Source of the DNA: Spirosoma endbachense | GTDB taxonomy: Bacteria; Bacteroidota; Bacteroidia; Cytophagales; Spirosomataceae | Length of the DNA stretch: 64,000 nucleotides | Direction of reading: 5' to 3' | Assembly (NCBI RefSeq): GCF_010233585.1 | Contig: NZ_CP045997.1 | Location: 2,045,237-2,109,236, forward strand | Shown: one piece after another, positions 26,042 to 33,621 of the stretch | Layout: each line of letters opens with the position of its first letter | Numbering within the stretch: the stretch's first letter is position 1 | Program-made: the position numbers and the translations under genes | The notes under the pieces: generated by a model | Told to the model about the DNA's origin: nothing | The model's database searches: none | Seen by the model: the letters and a program-made list of their open reading frames with translations, nothing else

Positions 26042-27559
26042 CTATTCACCAACTGGCACTGAGGCTGTGGGCTGCTCCTGACGAGATCCGGCATCACTCC
26101 CTTCCAGTTTTTCACCCTTTGGCCCGCGCCGACGTTTTTTTCGGCGCTTTGGTTTATCCGTTACCTGCCCTTCAGCATGAACAGGGCGAGGCTCACCATC
26201 AACTGCGACATTCACTACCGATTCGGTTGGTGTCGCTGATCCTTCGGGGCGAGGTTTGCGCTTCTCCCGTGATCGGCGATCAGGTTGACCCTCTGCTGTT
26301 GGTCCACCTCCGTTCTCAGGTCGTTTCTGGCCATCCCGCCCTTTGCCCCGGCTTTTCCCCCGGCCAAAACCCGCTTTCCCGCGCAGTCCACTAAATCGCC
26401 GGGGATCGAACACAGGCGATTTACCCATGCCTAATTCTTCCGTGACAGACTGTTTTTCAACTTCGCGCTCAATGAGTTTTTCGATACTAACAATTCGATT
26501 CTGATCCTGATCGCTGATGAATGTAATGGCAGTACCGGTCGTTGCCGCCCGAGCTGTCCGACCAATACGGTGTACATAATCTTCGGCATCGCGGGGGATG
26601 TCGTAGTTCACTACATGCGTCAGATTATCAATATCAATACCCCGCGACAGAACATCGGTAGCGACAAGAATTGGGAAAGCTTTATTCTTGAAATCACGCA
26701 GAACGACTTCACGATCATCCTGATCGAGGTCGGAGCTAATACCACGAGCTTCGTACCCTAGTTTACTCAACGCCCGCACGATCCCATTCACTTCCGATTT
26801 TCGCGAGGTAAACAGTACCATGCTCTGCACGGGCGTTGGACTGTTTTGAATTAAATGAGCCAACAACGGCAACTTTTGATTATCGAAAGCCAGATAAAAC
26901 TGCTGATCGATACCTGCGGCTGGTTTCGAAACGGCCAGCCGGATTTCTTCTGGTTCGATTAGAATCCGGCTCGAAAACTCCCGGATTTTATTGGGCATCG
27001 TCGCTGAAAACAGCAGTGTTTGACGCTTGGTGGGCAATTTGTTAACGATATTCAGAATATCATCCGAGAAGCCCATATCGAGCATTTTATCGGCTTCATC
27101 GAGCACTAAATAGTCAATCCTATCGAAATTGACGTAGCCCAGTTGCATGTGCGCAATGAGTCGGCCCGGTGTCGCTATAATAATGTCGGCCCCTGTTTCG
27201 AGGGCTTTGCGTTGCTTATCCCAATCGTCACCTTTTCCTCCGCCATAAATAGCGATGCTATTGGCCTGAACAAAATAGCCGAATCCTTCAACCTGTTCGT
27301 CTATTTGCTTGGCCAGTTCGCGCGTAGGCACCAGAATGAGCGTACTGGTGTGGTCATGATCAGCGTGAGAGATTCGGTCGAGCAGTGGAATCAGGTAGGC
27401 CGCCGTCTTGCCGGTGCCTGTCTGCGCACTGGCGATAAGGTCACGTCCGGCGAGGATTTTGGGAATGGCCAGTTCCTGAATGGGCGTGGCCTTTAAGTAG
27501 TTCATGGCGTCCACACCGGCCAGCAGGTCGTCGTGAAGATTAAATTCCTGAAATGTCAA
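26042..27559 (-). CDS. DEAD-box ATP-dependent RNA helicase (RhlE group)
   Basis: 505 residues from an inferred TTG start at 27559 (L/M-TFQEFNLHDDLLAG), where homologues begin. A TATATTTG promoter element at 27637-27630 lies inside the longer open frame (which would itself need TTG at 27784), supporting the short form. Helicase motifs in order: Q motif PIQELAIP, Walker A AQTGTGKT (45-52), PTRELAKQ, ATPGR, DEAD, SAT, RGIDIDN, HRIGRTAR. The last ~130 residues are a disordered, basic Gly/Arg/Lys-rich tail (GFGRGKSRGKGRDGQKRP, KPKRRKKRRRGPKG) for RNA binding. Its role is likely ribosome assembly or cold adaptation. Confidence 0.85.
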   Translation of the reverse strand: MTFQEFNLHDDLLAGVDAMNYLKATPIQELAIPKILAGRDLIASAQTGTGKTAAYLIPLLDRISHADHDHTSTLILVPTRELAKQIDEQVEGFGYFVQANSIAIYGGGKGDDWDKQRKALETGADIIIATPGRLIAHMQLGYVNFDRIDYLVLDEADKMLDMGFSDDILNIVNKLPTKRQTLLFSATMPNKIREFSSRILIEPEEIRLAVSKPAAGIDQQFYLAFDNQKLPLLAHLIQNSPTPVQSMVLFTSRKSEVNGIVRALSKLGYEARGISSDLDQDDREVVLRDFKNKAFPILVATDVLSRGIDIDNLTHVVNYDIPRDAEDYVHRIGRTARAATTGTAITFISDQDQNRIVSIEKLIEREVEKQSVTEELGMGKSPVFDPRRFSGLRGKAGFGRGKSRGKGRDGQKRPENGGGPTAEGQPDRRSREKRKPRPEGSATPTESVVNVAVDGEPRPVHAEGQVTDKPKRRKKRRRGPKGEKLEGSDAGSRQEQPTASVPVGE

Positions 27560-27629
27560 GGTAACAGCTAGTGAGGGTGAAAAACCGCTGACCTTGATTT
27601 CCCGGTCAGCAAACCGCTTGATTTGGAAA

Positions 27630-27637
27630 CAAATATA
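27630..27637 (-). promoter_or_regulatory. -7 promoter element of the RNA helicase gene
   Basis: TATATTTG on the minus strand fits TAnnTTTG. It lies about 70 bases before the chosen TTG start. No TTG is found at -33, so the promoter is only half supported. The remainder of the 350-base gap up to higA contains one 44-codon open stretch directly after the higA stop (see findings). Confidence 0.4.
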
Positions 27638-27911
27638 ACGAAATGGAATGATACGAAAAACAGGTTTCGCCAAACGCCGTATGTCAATTTGATTCCTCTT
27701 CCTACCGAAAGAATTGTTTCGATCCTTTTCGGCAAATGTTTTAGTAATAGGGCAAAAACGTTTTACTAACCTGCCTCTAGTCAACTCCCTGGTCGGGGCT
27801 TTCCGTTGACTGGCATGACTTGTAAAGGTCGTTTATTGTATCAACGATGTCCTGTCGGAATCCGTTCAGGTAGCGTTCGGCAGTAGCGGACTGGACGTAT
27901 GAATCTGAAAA

Positions 27912-28283
27912 TCAGGCCATTTTCAAGATATAATCAGCTCTTATATGAAGTTTATCGTGCAAACGCTTCGCCAGGTCCATGTTTACTTTACGCTTCCCGG
28001 CCAAAACTTCAGACAGTCGTGTTTCAGTGATACCCAGTACTTTAGCCGTATCCCGTTGTTTAAGATTTTCCTGAAACATTCGTAATCGAATCATTTCCGG
28101 TAATGTGGCTGGCTCAACAGGCATAGGATAATGTTCTTCCTCATATCGCTCAGCCAGCAGCGATAGTCTCTGTAACTCAGCCAGGTCCACTTCGGTCATG
28201 GCTGCAGATCCTTTGGCCAGGTACGTTTCGATCACGGCCATCACCTGTTCGTAATCGTTTGCTGTCTCTATTGTTAAAATCAT
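27912..28283 (-). CDS. higA: HigA-type antitoxin (XRE helix-turn-helix)
   Basis: 123 residues from ATG at 28283 (MILTIETANDYEQVMAVIET). The N-terminal half is the HigA-type helix-rich region with ALQRLS-like pattern DLAELQRLSLLAERYEEEHY, and the C-terminal half is an XRE DNA-binding domain: LRMFQENLKQRDTAKVLGIT, ETRLSEVLAGKRKVNMDLAK. It follows higB by 28 bases, the reversed toxin-first order typical of HigBA. Upstream in-frame ATGs at 28340 and 28328 would overlap higB and give a longer form; family length favours 28283. It should neutralise HigB and repress the operon. Confidence 0.85.
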   Translation of the reverse strand: MILTIETANDYEQVMAVIETYLAKGSAAMTEVDLAELQRLSLLAERYEEEHYPMPVEPATLPEMIRLRMFQENLKQRDTAKVLGITETRLSEVLAGKRKVNMDLAKRLHDKLHIRADYILKMA

Positions 28284-28311
28284 AACGGATTCTTCATCAT
28301 AATACTTCTCC

Positions 28312-28605
28312 TTAAACAGACGAAGCATCTGTTTTGTCATAGTCGGCATGAGTACCAATAAATCGGATAAATACGGTTCGTACTGGAAAGATGATCCTGG
28401 CAATCAGCCGATAATGGTTCCCTTTTATGTTAAATACATAATTATCGTTGCCAACGTAATCAACTGAATTAAAGGTATTTTTGACATCACTAAAGTTGCC
28501 CCAATCGGCAGCTTTAGTTTTTAAAAACCAGTCATTGAGTGCTTCGGTCGACTGAGCGTGTGTAGATGCATATTCCCGTATTATTTTTTGGCTTACAATT
28601 ACCAT
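28312..28605 (-). CDS. higB: HigB-type mRNA interferase toxin
   Basis: 97 residues, standard length. The motifs LNDWFLKTKAADWGNFSDVK, VFNIKGNHYRLIARIIFPVR and IRFIGTHADYDKTDA are diagnostic for the HigB branch of the RelE superfamily, which cleaves mRNA on the ribosome. The basic residues of the RLIARI strand and the C-terminal HADYDK are retained, so the toxin looks intact. A GACGGC/GCCGTC inverted pair (28606-28611 and 28631-28636) just upstream may be the HigA operator. Confidence 0.88.
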   Translation of the reverse strand: MVIVSQKIIREYASTHAQSTEALNDWFLKTKAADWGNFSDVKNTFNSVDYVGNDNYVFNIKGNHYRLIARIIFPVRTVFIRFIGTHADYDKTDASSV

Positions 28606-28769
28606 GACGGCAAAAAATATTCATAAAGCCGCCGTCTTGTAACGACTTATCTGTTTATCAAAGTTACTCAAAACTTACACATTTTAAAAACTTCTTCCCA
28701 ATAACGAAATTTAACCTTTGAAATAGGCATGTTTGCTGGCAATATACTGGTAAGGCCTTTTGAAAATTC

Positions 28770-28800
28770 TTGTTCGTTTCCTTCTATCCCTATACCTTTG
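28770..28800 (+). promoter_or_regulatory. candidate his operon promoter P1
   Basis: TTG at 28770-28772, a 20-base spacer and TACCTTTG at 28793-28800 give a full Bacteroidota-type promoter. Transcription would begin within about six bases, that is at or just before the ATG of the leader peptide at 28806. Confidence 0.55.
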
Positions 28801-28805
28801 TGTCC

Positions 28806-28868
28806 ATGATTTCCCAACTGGCACCCCTTTCTTCATTTCGACATCGTCGCCATCATCACGGCTGCTAA
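28806..28868 (+). CDS. hisL: candidate histidine-operon leader peptide
   Basis: A 20-codon frame, ATG at 28806 to TAA at 28868, encoding MISQLAPLSSFRHRRHHHGC. Four of the six codons from 13 to 18 are His (CAT CGT CGC CAT CAT CAC), which is far above chance and is the mark of his attenuator leaders. It lies 184 bases upstream of hisG on the same strand and directly behind a full promoter match. By analogy with enteric hisL, ribosome stalling at these codons when charged tRNA-His is scarce would alter folding of the following RNA and allow hisG-D-C expression. Expression of the peptide is inferred; no ribosome binding site is possible if transcription starts at the ATG, so it might be leaderless. 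Confidence 0.65.
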   Translation: MISQLAPLSSFRHRRHHHGC

Positions 28869-29052
28869 GCCGCTGCTGGTCAATTCTGCGACCTATCGCC
28901 TGTTGGTCCACGGTTTTCCTTACTTTTGCCCCTTAATTCAAACATAGCCCGACACTAAAGCCGTCGGTTGCTGGTTTTAATCCCACAATCAACGAGTTAC
29001 GGATCGTATTCAGTCAATTATACTTCCTAAATCGTACATCATCCATTTAGTA
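28869..29052 (+). promoter_or_regulatory. leader region between the his leader peptide and hisG
   Basis: 184 bases that would have to contain the attenuator. GGTC (28878-28881), GACC (28890-28893) and GGTC (28905-28908) could form two mutually exclusive but short stems, CGGC/GCCG brackets the leader stop codon, and CCGAC (28949-28953) pairs with GTCGG (28963-28967) shortly before TTTT at 28975-28978. None is a strong classical terminator, so the mechanism could be translational or Rho-dependent instead. This is the main weak point of the attenuation model. Confidence 0.35.
28921..28928 (+). promoter_or_regulatory. alternative -7 element P2 upstream of hisG
   Basis: TACTTTTG fits TAnnTTTG and continues as TACTTTTGCCCC, identical to the element upstream of the CvfB gene. 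The nearest TTG (28903-28905) is 15 bases away, shorter than normal. If this is the real promoter the leader peptide would not be on the transcript. Confidence 0.3.
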
Positions 29053-29913
29053 ATGTCTTCTGTATTACGCATTGCCTTACAAAAATCCGGTCGGCTGAGC
29101 GAAGATTCGTACCAGCTTTTTAAAGAGTGCGGTATCCGTTTCGACTACGGCACTGGCAAACTCAAATCCGTTTCATCGAACTTTCCCGCAGAATTTCTAT
29201 TTCTTCGCGACGATGACATTCCCGGCTATGTCGAAGATGGTGTTGCTGACCTCGGCATCGTTGGCGAGAACGTAGCCGTTGAAACGGGCCGCCCGGTGCA
29301 GACCGTTCATAAACTGGGCTTTTCAAAGTGTCGGCTGTCAATTGCCATTCCGCGTGGTAGCGACTGGACGGGCATTCAGAGTCTGGAGGGTAAAAACATT
29401 GCAACGTCATACCCTAACCTTCTCGGCAATTACCTGGCGGGTCAGGGTGTTCGGGCAGAAATCCATGAAATCAGTGGTTCGGTCGAGATCGCGCCGAGTA
29501 TTGGTCTTGCCGAAGCCGTTTGTGATATTGTTAGTTCGGGAAGCACGCTCATGAGCAACGGCCTTAAGGAAGTCGAAACCATTTTTCGATCCGAGGCCAT
29601 TCTTATTTCCCGTTCCGAACTGGATGCCGACAAACAAGCGTTGGTCGATAAACTGTTGTTCCGGATCAAGTCGGTACAGGCCGCCAAGAATAACAAATAC
29701 ATTGTGCTGAATGCACCCAACCACGCCCTCGACCAGATTACATCCTTATTGCCGGGTATGAAAAGCCCAACCGTGACACCTCTGGCAACAGAAGGCTGGA
29801 GTTCGGTTCATTCGGTGCTGAACGAAAATGAATTCTGGGAAAATATCGAAGCCATTCGTGCCGCTGGTGCCGAAGGTATTCTGGTGATCCCAATTGAGAA
29901 AATGATCTATTAA
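29053..29913 (+). CDS. hisG: ATP phosphoribosyltransferase, long form
   Basis: 286 residues. It starts MSSVLRIALQKSGRLSEDSY, the conserved HisG N-terminus with the ATP-binding KSGRL. The PRPP-binding loop is in AEAVCDIVSSGSTLMSNGL and the C-terminal ~75 residues (from about 212, KNNKYIVLNAPNHALDQITS) form the regulatory HisG_C domain that binds histidine in the long, hexameric, HisZ-independent type. It catalyses the first step of histidine synthesis, so feedback inhibition by histidine is expected in addition to the proposed leader control. hisD follows after 86 bases. Confidence 0.95.
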   Translation: MSSVLRIALQKSGRLSEDSYQLFKECGIRFDYGTGKLKSVSSNFPAEFLFLRDDDIPGYVEDGVADLGIVGENVAVETGRPVQTVHKLGFSKCRLSIAIPRGSDWTGIQSLEGKNIATSYPNLLGNYLAGQGVRAEIHEISGSVEIAPSIGLAEAVCDIVSSGSTLMSNGLKEVETIFRSEAILISRSELDADKQALVDKLLFRIKSVQAAKNNKYIVLNAPNHALDQITSLLPGMKSPTVTPLATEGWSSVHSVLNENEFWENIEAIRAAGAEGILVIPIEKMIY

Positions 29914-29921
29914 ATAGCCTT

Positions 29922-29996
29922 AGGGTGAGAAGTGAGCATACTCCACAGTTGAAAAGTATCTACTGCGTATTGTCACTCTTCACTCCCTGCTTCTAG
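29922..29996. repeat. imperfect intergenic hairpin between hisG and hisD (GAGTGAGG-type)
   Basis: AGGGTGAGAAGTGAG on the left and CACTCTTCACTCCCT on the right form a bulged stem, with CTGCTTCTA after it. The words match the better hairpin before trpS (50658-50716). It lies within a co-directional operon, where such structures may affect mRNA stability. Confidence 0.4.
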
Positions 29997-29999
29997 CAA

Positions 30000-31289
30000 A
30001 TGAACATTATTCCTTTTCCCAAACGCACCGAATGGCCTGATTTGCTGGCCCGCCCTGTGCAGTCAACGCAGCAGATCGAAGCGGCCGTTGCTCCGATTCT
30101 GGAACAGGTACGCACTGGGGGCGATGCAGCACTGATCGAACTGGCTCAGAAGTTCGACAAGATTGACTTGTCTGCCACTGGCCTCGAAATTCCCGTTTCT
30201 GAACTCGATGCCGCTGAATCGGAATTGAGCGATGAACTGAAAGCTGCTATTCGTCAGGCATACCAGAACATTCGCACGTTTCATGAGCGGCAAAAGCAAC
30301 CGATTGAAAAAATCGAGACCATGCCGGGTGTCGTGTGCTGGCGCCGGAGCGTGGGCATTGAGAAAGTGGGCCTATATATTCCGGGAGGGACTGCTCCCCT
30401 GTTCAGCACGGTTCTTATGCTGGGTGTTCCGGCACAACTGGCCGGTTGCCGTGACGTTGTACTCTGCACACCCAGCAATAACCCTGCTATTTATTTTGCA
30501 GCCAAACTGGTCGGCGTTACGAAGGTATTCCGCATTGGTGGTGCACAAGCTATTGCAGCAATGGCCTACGGAACAGAAACTGTTCCGCAGGTTTACAAAA
30601 TCTTCGGGCCGGGCAATCAATACGTGACGGCAGCCAAGATGCTGGTCGCCAAAGAAGGGATGGCTATTGATATGCCCGCCGGACCAAGCGAAGTAGCGGT
30701 TTATGCCGACGATTCGGCAGTTCCGGCCTTCGTCGCGGCTGACCTGTTGTCTCAGGCCGAACATGGCGCTGATAGTCAGGTGCTGTTGGTTTCGACCAGC
30801 AAACGCCTTATTGAGCTTGTCAATCTGGTACTTCCTACGCAATTGAGCCGACTCTCCCGTCGCGATCTGGCGGCCAAAGCATTAGCAAACAGCAAGGCAA
30901 TTCTGGTCGATACGCAGGAAGAAGCCATTGATTTATTGAATGCTTATGCGGCTGAACACCTGATTTTAAGTATCAAAAATGCCGAGACGGTGGCGGAGCA
31001 GATTGTCAATGCCGGTTCGATTTTTCTGGGAAACTACACGCCCGAATCAGCGGGAGACTACGCATCGGGAACGAACCACACGCTGCCCACCAACGGTTTT
31101 GCGCGGGCCTACAGTGGGGTTTCACTGGATAGTTTTGTCAAGAAAATCACGGTGCAGCACATTACTCCCGAAGGATTACAGAATCTGGGACCAGTTGTCG
31201 AAGCCATGGCCGAAGCAGAATCGCTCGATGCTCATAAGCGGGCCGTAAGTTTGCGGTTGGCTAGCCTGGCAGAAATAAATCCGGTCTGA
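30000..31289 (+). CDS. hisD: histidinol dehydrogenase
   Basis: 429 residues, full length. Conserved blocks: VCWRRSVGIEKVGLYIPGGT (substrate entry), FRIGGAQAIAAMAYGTETVP, KIFGPGNQYVTAAK, DMPAGPSEVAVYAD, LLSQAEHGADSQVLLVS (zinc and catalytic Glu/His), and ASGTNHTLPT near the C-terminus with the catalytic His. It performs the last two oxidations, histidinol to histidine, using NAD and zinc. It is the second gene of the his operon. After it the operon is interrupted by a toxin-antitoxin remnant and two other genes before hisC. Confidence 0.96.
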   Translation: MNIIPFPKRTEWPDLLARPVQSTQQIEAAVAPILEQVRTGGDAALIELAQKFDKIDLSATGLEIPVSELDAAESELSDELKAAIRQAYQNIRTFHERQKQPIEKIETMPGVVCWRRSVGIEKVGLYIPGGTAPLFSTVLMLGVPAQLAGCRDVVLCTPSNNPAIYFAAKLVGVTKVFRIGGAQAIAAMAYGTETVPQVYKIFGPGNQYVTAAKMLVAKEGMAIDMPAGPSEVAVYADDSAVPAFVAADLLSQAEHGADSQVLLVSTSKRLIELVNLVLPTQLSRLSRRDLAAKALANSKAILVDTQEEAIDLLNAYAAEHLILSIKNAETVAEQIVNAGSIFLGNYTPESAGDYASGTNHTLPTNGFARAYSGVSLDSFVKKITVQHITPEGLQNLGPVVEAMAEAESLDAHKRAVSLRLASLAEINPV

Positions 31290-31320
31290 TTTAGTTATCT
31301 TGCTTAAAAACGACAAAGCT

Positions 31321-31560
31321 ATGAGTCAGTTAATCATTGAAGTAGACAGCCCTGAGGATGAAGCCCTGTTGCTGGAACTGCTCCCTCGCTCGAATGCCCG
31401 ATTGATTGAAAAAAAAACAGATTCTCCTAAACACCATTTAAAAGATGTTTTAGAGACTATTATTCAGTCAGGAGGAGTTGGAAAGTCATTCGGCGACCCT
31501 TCGGAGTGGCAACGGGAGATTCGGCACTGGGATCGGGTTCTTGATGGACGGGAAGAATGA
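31321..31560 (+). CDS. antitoxin-like protein partnering a PIN toxin
   Basis: 79 residues from ATG at 31321; the longer frame would need TTG at 31300. It is small and acidic at the N-terminus (MSQLIIEVDSPEDEALLLEL) with a C-terminal region GKSFGDPSEWQREIRHWDRV that resembles the toxin-wrapping tails of antitoxins found before PIN genes in Cytophagales. Its stop overlaps the ATG of the PIN gene (ATGA), so the two are translationally coupled. It has no recognisable DNA-binding fold that I can name. Because the toxin partner is broken, this is probably an orphan antitoxin. Confidence 0.6.
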   Translation: MSQLIIEVDSPEDEALLLELLPRSNARLIEKKTDSPKHHLKDVLETIIQSGGVGKSFGDPSEWQREIRHWDRVLDGREE

Positions 31561-31894
31561 TTTTAGACAGTAATATCATTATTTACTCGGTTAAGCCTGA
31601 ATACACTCGCTTAGCCAGATACCTTCAGACCAATCAGAACAGTGTGCGTGTTTCGCTCATTTCTACACTTGAGGTACTAGGATTTAACCGTTTAACCCAA
31701 ACTGACAAACGTACCTTCGAAGCGTATTTTGCCAGTGTAGATATACTTCCAATCAGCAGAACAAACGCTCGCTCGGTGACTCAATTATTACGGCTACAGC
31801 CCTCATTCATAACTTGCCCTTACTCACCAACAATACCATTGATTTTCAAGATATCTCTAGCTTGGAAATCATTTCGCTGACTTCCATTCTGTAA
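31557..31894 (+). pseudogene. PIN-domain toxin (VapC-like) inactivated by a frameshifting deletion
   Basis: The frame opens well: MILDSNIIIYSV with Asp4, and Glu39 in ISTLEVLGF, the first two acidic residues of a PIN nuclease, through VDILPIS. After about 31760 the true C-terminal half is in another frame: NKRSLGDSIITATALIHNLP, then LLTNNTIDFQDISSLEIISL and TSIL with stop at 31892-31894. GDS would supply the third catalytic Asp. Compared with normal PIN proteins about a dozen residues between the two parts also seem missing, so a small deletion rather than a single-base error is likely. As read, the product ends at 31880 with an unrelated tail and lacks the active site. Confidence 0.7.
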
Positions 31895-31913
31895 GTTTTC
31901 ATACAACCCGCTC

Positions 31914-33098
31914 ATGCTTGATCTTTCCGCTCTCCGCGCCGATACGCCCGGCGTTCAGCATGTCATTCACGTAAATAATGCCGGAGCAGCGCTCATGCCA
32001 AAGCCGGTTATTGACGCCATTACTGGCCACATCATGCTTGAAGCTGAACGAGGTGGGTATGAAGCGGCTGAACTGCGAAAAGAGGCCATTCAGGGATTTT
32101 ATCAGTCTACAGCTGAACTACTGAACACAACTGCCGATCACATTGCGGCCACGGCGAATGCAACGGATGCCTACTCCCGGGCATTGTCTTCGATTCCGTT
32201 TGAGCGGGGCGATGTGATAGTAACCACGATCAACGACTACGTCTCAAACCAGATAGCGTTCCTGTCGTTACAGAAGCGGTTCGGCGTTAAAGTTGTTCGG
32301 GCCGTAGATGACCCGCTGGGCGGTGTTTCGGTCAATGACATGGCGCAGAAAATAAAGACGCTACGCCCTAAACTGGTTGCCGTTACACACATTCCGACCA
32401 ATTCGGGCCTGATCCAGCCGGTAGAAGCCATTGGGCAGTTGTGCCAGGAATACGATGTGTTTTATCTGGTCGATGCCTGCCAATCAGTTGGGCAATTGCC
32501 TGTAGATGTGACCCAGATTCATTGCGATTTTCTCACTGCTACCTGCCGAAAGTTCCTGCGTGGGCCGCGTGGAATGGGATTTCTATACGTTTCCGACAAT
32601 GTATTGGCCAGCAAGCTCTCGCCTTTGTTTATTGATCTGCGCGGTGCTTCCTGGGAATCTGCCGACAAATTTACACCTGTCTCAACAGCTCAACGCTTTG
32701 AGGATTGGGAGTTTCCGTATGCCCTGGTTCTGGGGGCGGCCGAAGCCAATCGGTATGCCCTGAACATCGGACTTGGAAACATTGCCCGGCGTAATACCGA
32801 ACTAATTGAGCTGTTGTCTACTCAACTGGCAGACCTGCCAGCAGTACGACTACTGGACCAGGGCGAACGGTTGGCGAGTATACTTACGCTGGTCACGGAG
32901 CGCCGGTCGGCCGTTGAGATAAAAAATGCGCTACAGGCTGAACGCATCAATACCTCGCTCAGCCCCCGCGAAGCCGCTATTCTGGACTTCGATCATAAAG
33001 GAATGACAACGACTGCCCTGCGTATTTCGCCCCATTACTATAATACCGAAGACGAAATTCATACGCTGGTCGAAACCTTGAAACGAATTCTGGCATGA
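31914..33098 (+). CDS. class V aminotransferase (cysteine desulfurase/isopenicillin-N epimerase-like)
   Basis: 394 residues. The N-terminus VIHVNNAGAALMPKPVIDAI is typical of the SufS/epimerase branch; VTHIPTNSGLIQPVEAIGQL and YLVDACQSVGQLPVDV bring Asp187 for the pyridine nitrogen; the PLP Lys213 is in CRKFLRGPRGMGFLYVS. There is no obvious catalytic Cys loop typical of cysteine desulfurases, so an epimerase, lyase or transaminase role is more likely. The substrate is unknown. Its stop overlaps the start of the deformylase-like gene (ATGA), and both lie between hisD and hisC. Confidence 0.8.
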   Translation: MLDLSALRADTPGVQHVIHVNNAGAALMPKPVIDAITGHIMLEAERGGYEAAELRKEAIQGFYQSTAELLNTTADHIAATANATDAYSRALSSIPFERGDVIVTTINDYVSNQIAFLSLQKRFGVKVVRAVDDPLGGVSVNDMAQKIKTLRPKLVAVTHIPTNSGLIQPVEAIGQLCQEYDVFYLVDACQSVGQLPVDVTQIHCDFLTATCRKFLRGPRGMGFLYVSDNVLASKLSPLFIDLRGASWESADKFTPVSTAQRFEDWEFPYALVLGAAEANRYALNIGLGNIARRNTELIELLSTQLADLPAVRLLDQGERLASILTLVTERRSAVEIKNALQAERINTSLSPREAAILDFDHKGMTTTALRISPHYYNTEDEIHTLVETLKRILA

Positions 33099-33598
33099 AA
33101 CACCTCGCTGACCTTTTACTGTTAGGCGACCCGCGTCTGTATGAAACCTGCGAACCTGTTCTGGAGTCGGAATTGCCGCTGGTTTCAGGCTGGGTGGCTG
33201 ATTTACATACAGTAATGGAGGAAATTCGGGCTAAATATCAGTTCGGACGGGGCATTGCAGCACCGCAGTTAGGTATTATGAAACGGTTGATTTACCTGAA
33301 TGTCGATTGGCCCCAAGTCATCATTAATCCCGAATTTGTTTCGGTTAGCGCCGAAACCGATGAACTTTGGGACGATTGCATGAGTTTCCCAAACTTACTG
33401 GTTCGTGTACGCCGACACCGCAATCTTACGTTGTCGTATCGGGATGAGAACTGGCAATCGCAAGTATGGACTGTAACGGATTGGGGATTATCGGAGTTAG
33501 TTCAGCACGAATACGACCATCTGAACGGCGTCCTTTGCACAATGCGTGCCATCGACGCCCATTCATTCCGTTGGCGACCAACACCCGATACGAATTAA
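33095..33598 (+). CDS. peptide deformylase paralogue
   Basis: 167 residues. Motif I GRGIAAPQ (51-58), motif II WDDCMSFP with metal ligand Cys95, and motif III QHEYDH with His138, Glu139 and His142 are all present, so the metal site is intact. Motif II differs from the usual EGCLS (D-D-C-M-S here), as in divergent deformylase-like proteins. It could remove formyl groups from nascent proteins or act on another N-formyl compound. It is coupled to the aminotransferase by a 4-base overlap, suggesting a joint function. Whether the genome also has a canonical def cannot be seen from this window. Confidence 0.8.
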   Translation: MKHLADLLLLGDPRLYETCEPVLESELPLVSGWVADLHTVMEEIRAKYQFGRGIAAPQLGIMKRLIYLNVDWPQVIINPEFVSVSAETDELWDDCMSFPNLLVRVRRHRNLTLSYRDENWQSQVWTVTDWGLSELVQHEYDHLNGVLCTMRAIDAHSFRWRPTPDTN

Positions 33599-33621
33599 TT
33601 ACCAGCTAGTAACTACCTTTC

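Noticed and set aside
28711..28911. 66-residue minus-strand frame overlapping the his leader
   Set aside because: Low-complexity basic composition, antisense to the leader peptide and its promoter; best explained as a shadow of the His/Arg-rich coding run.
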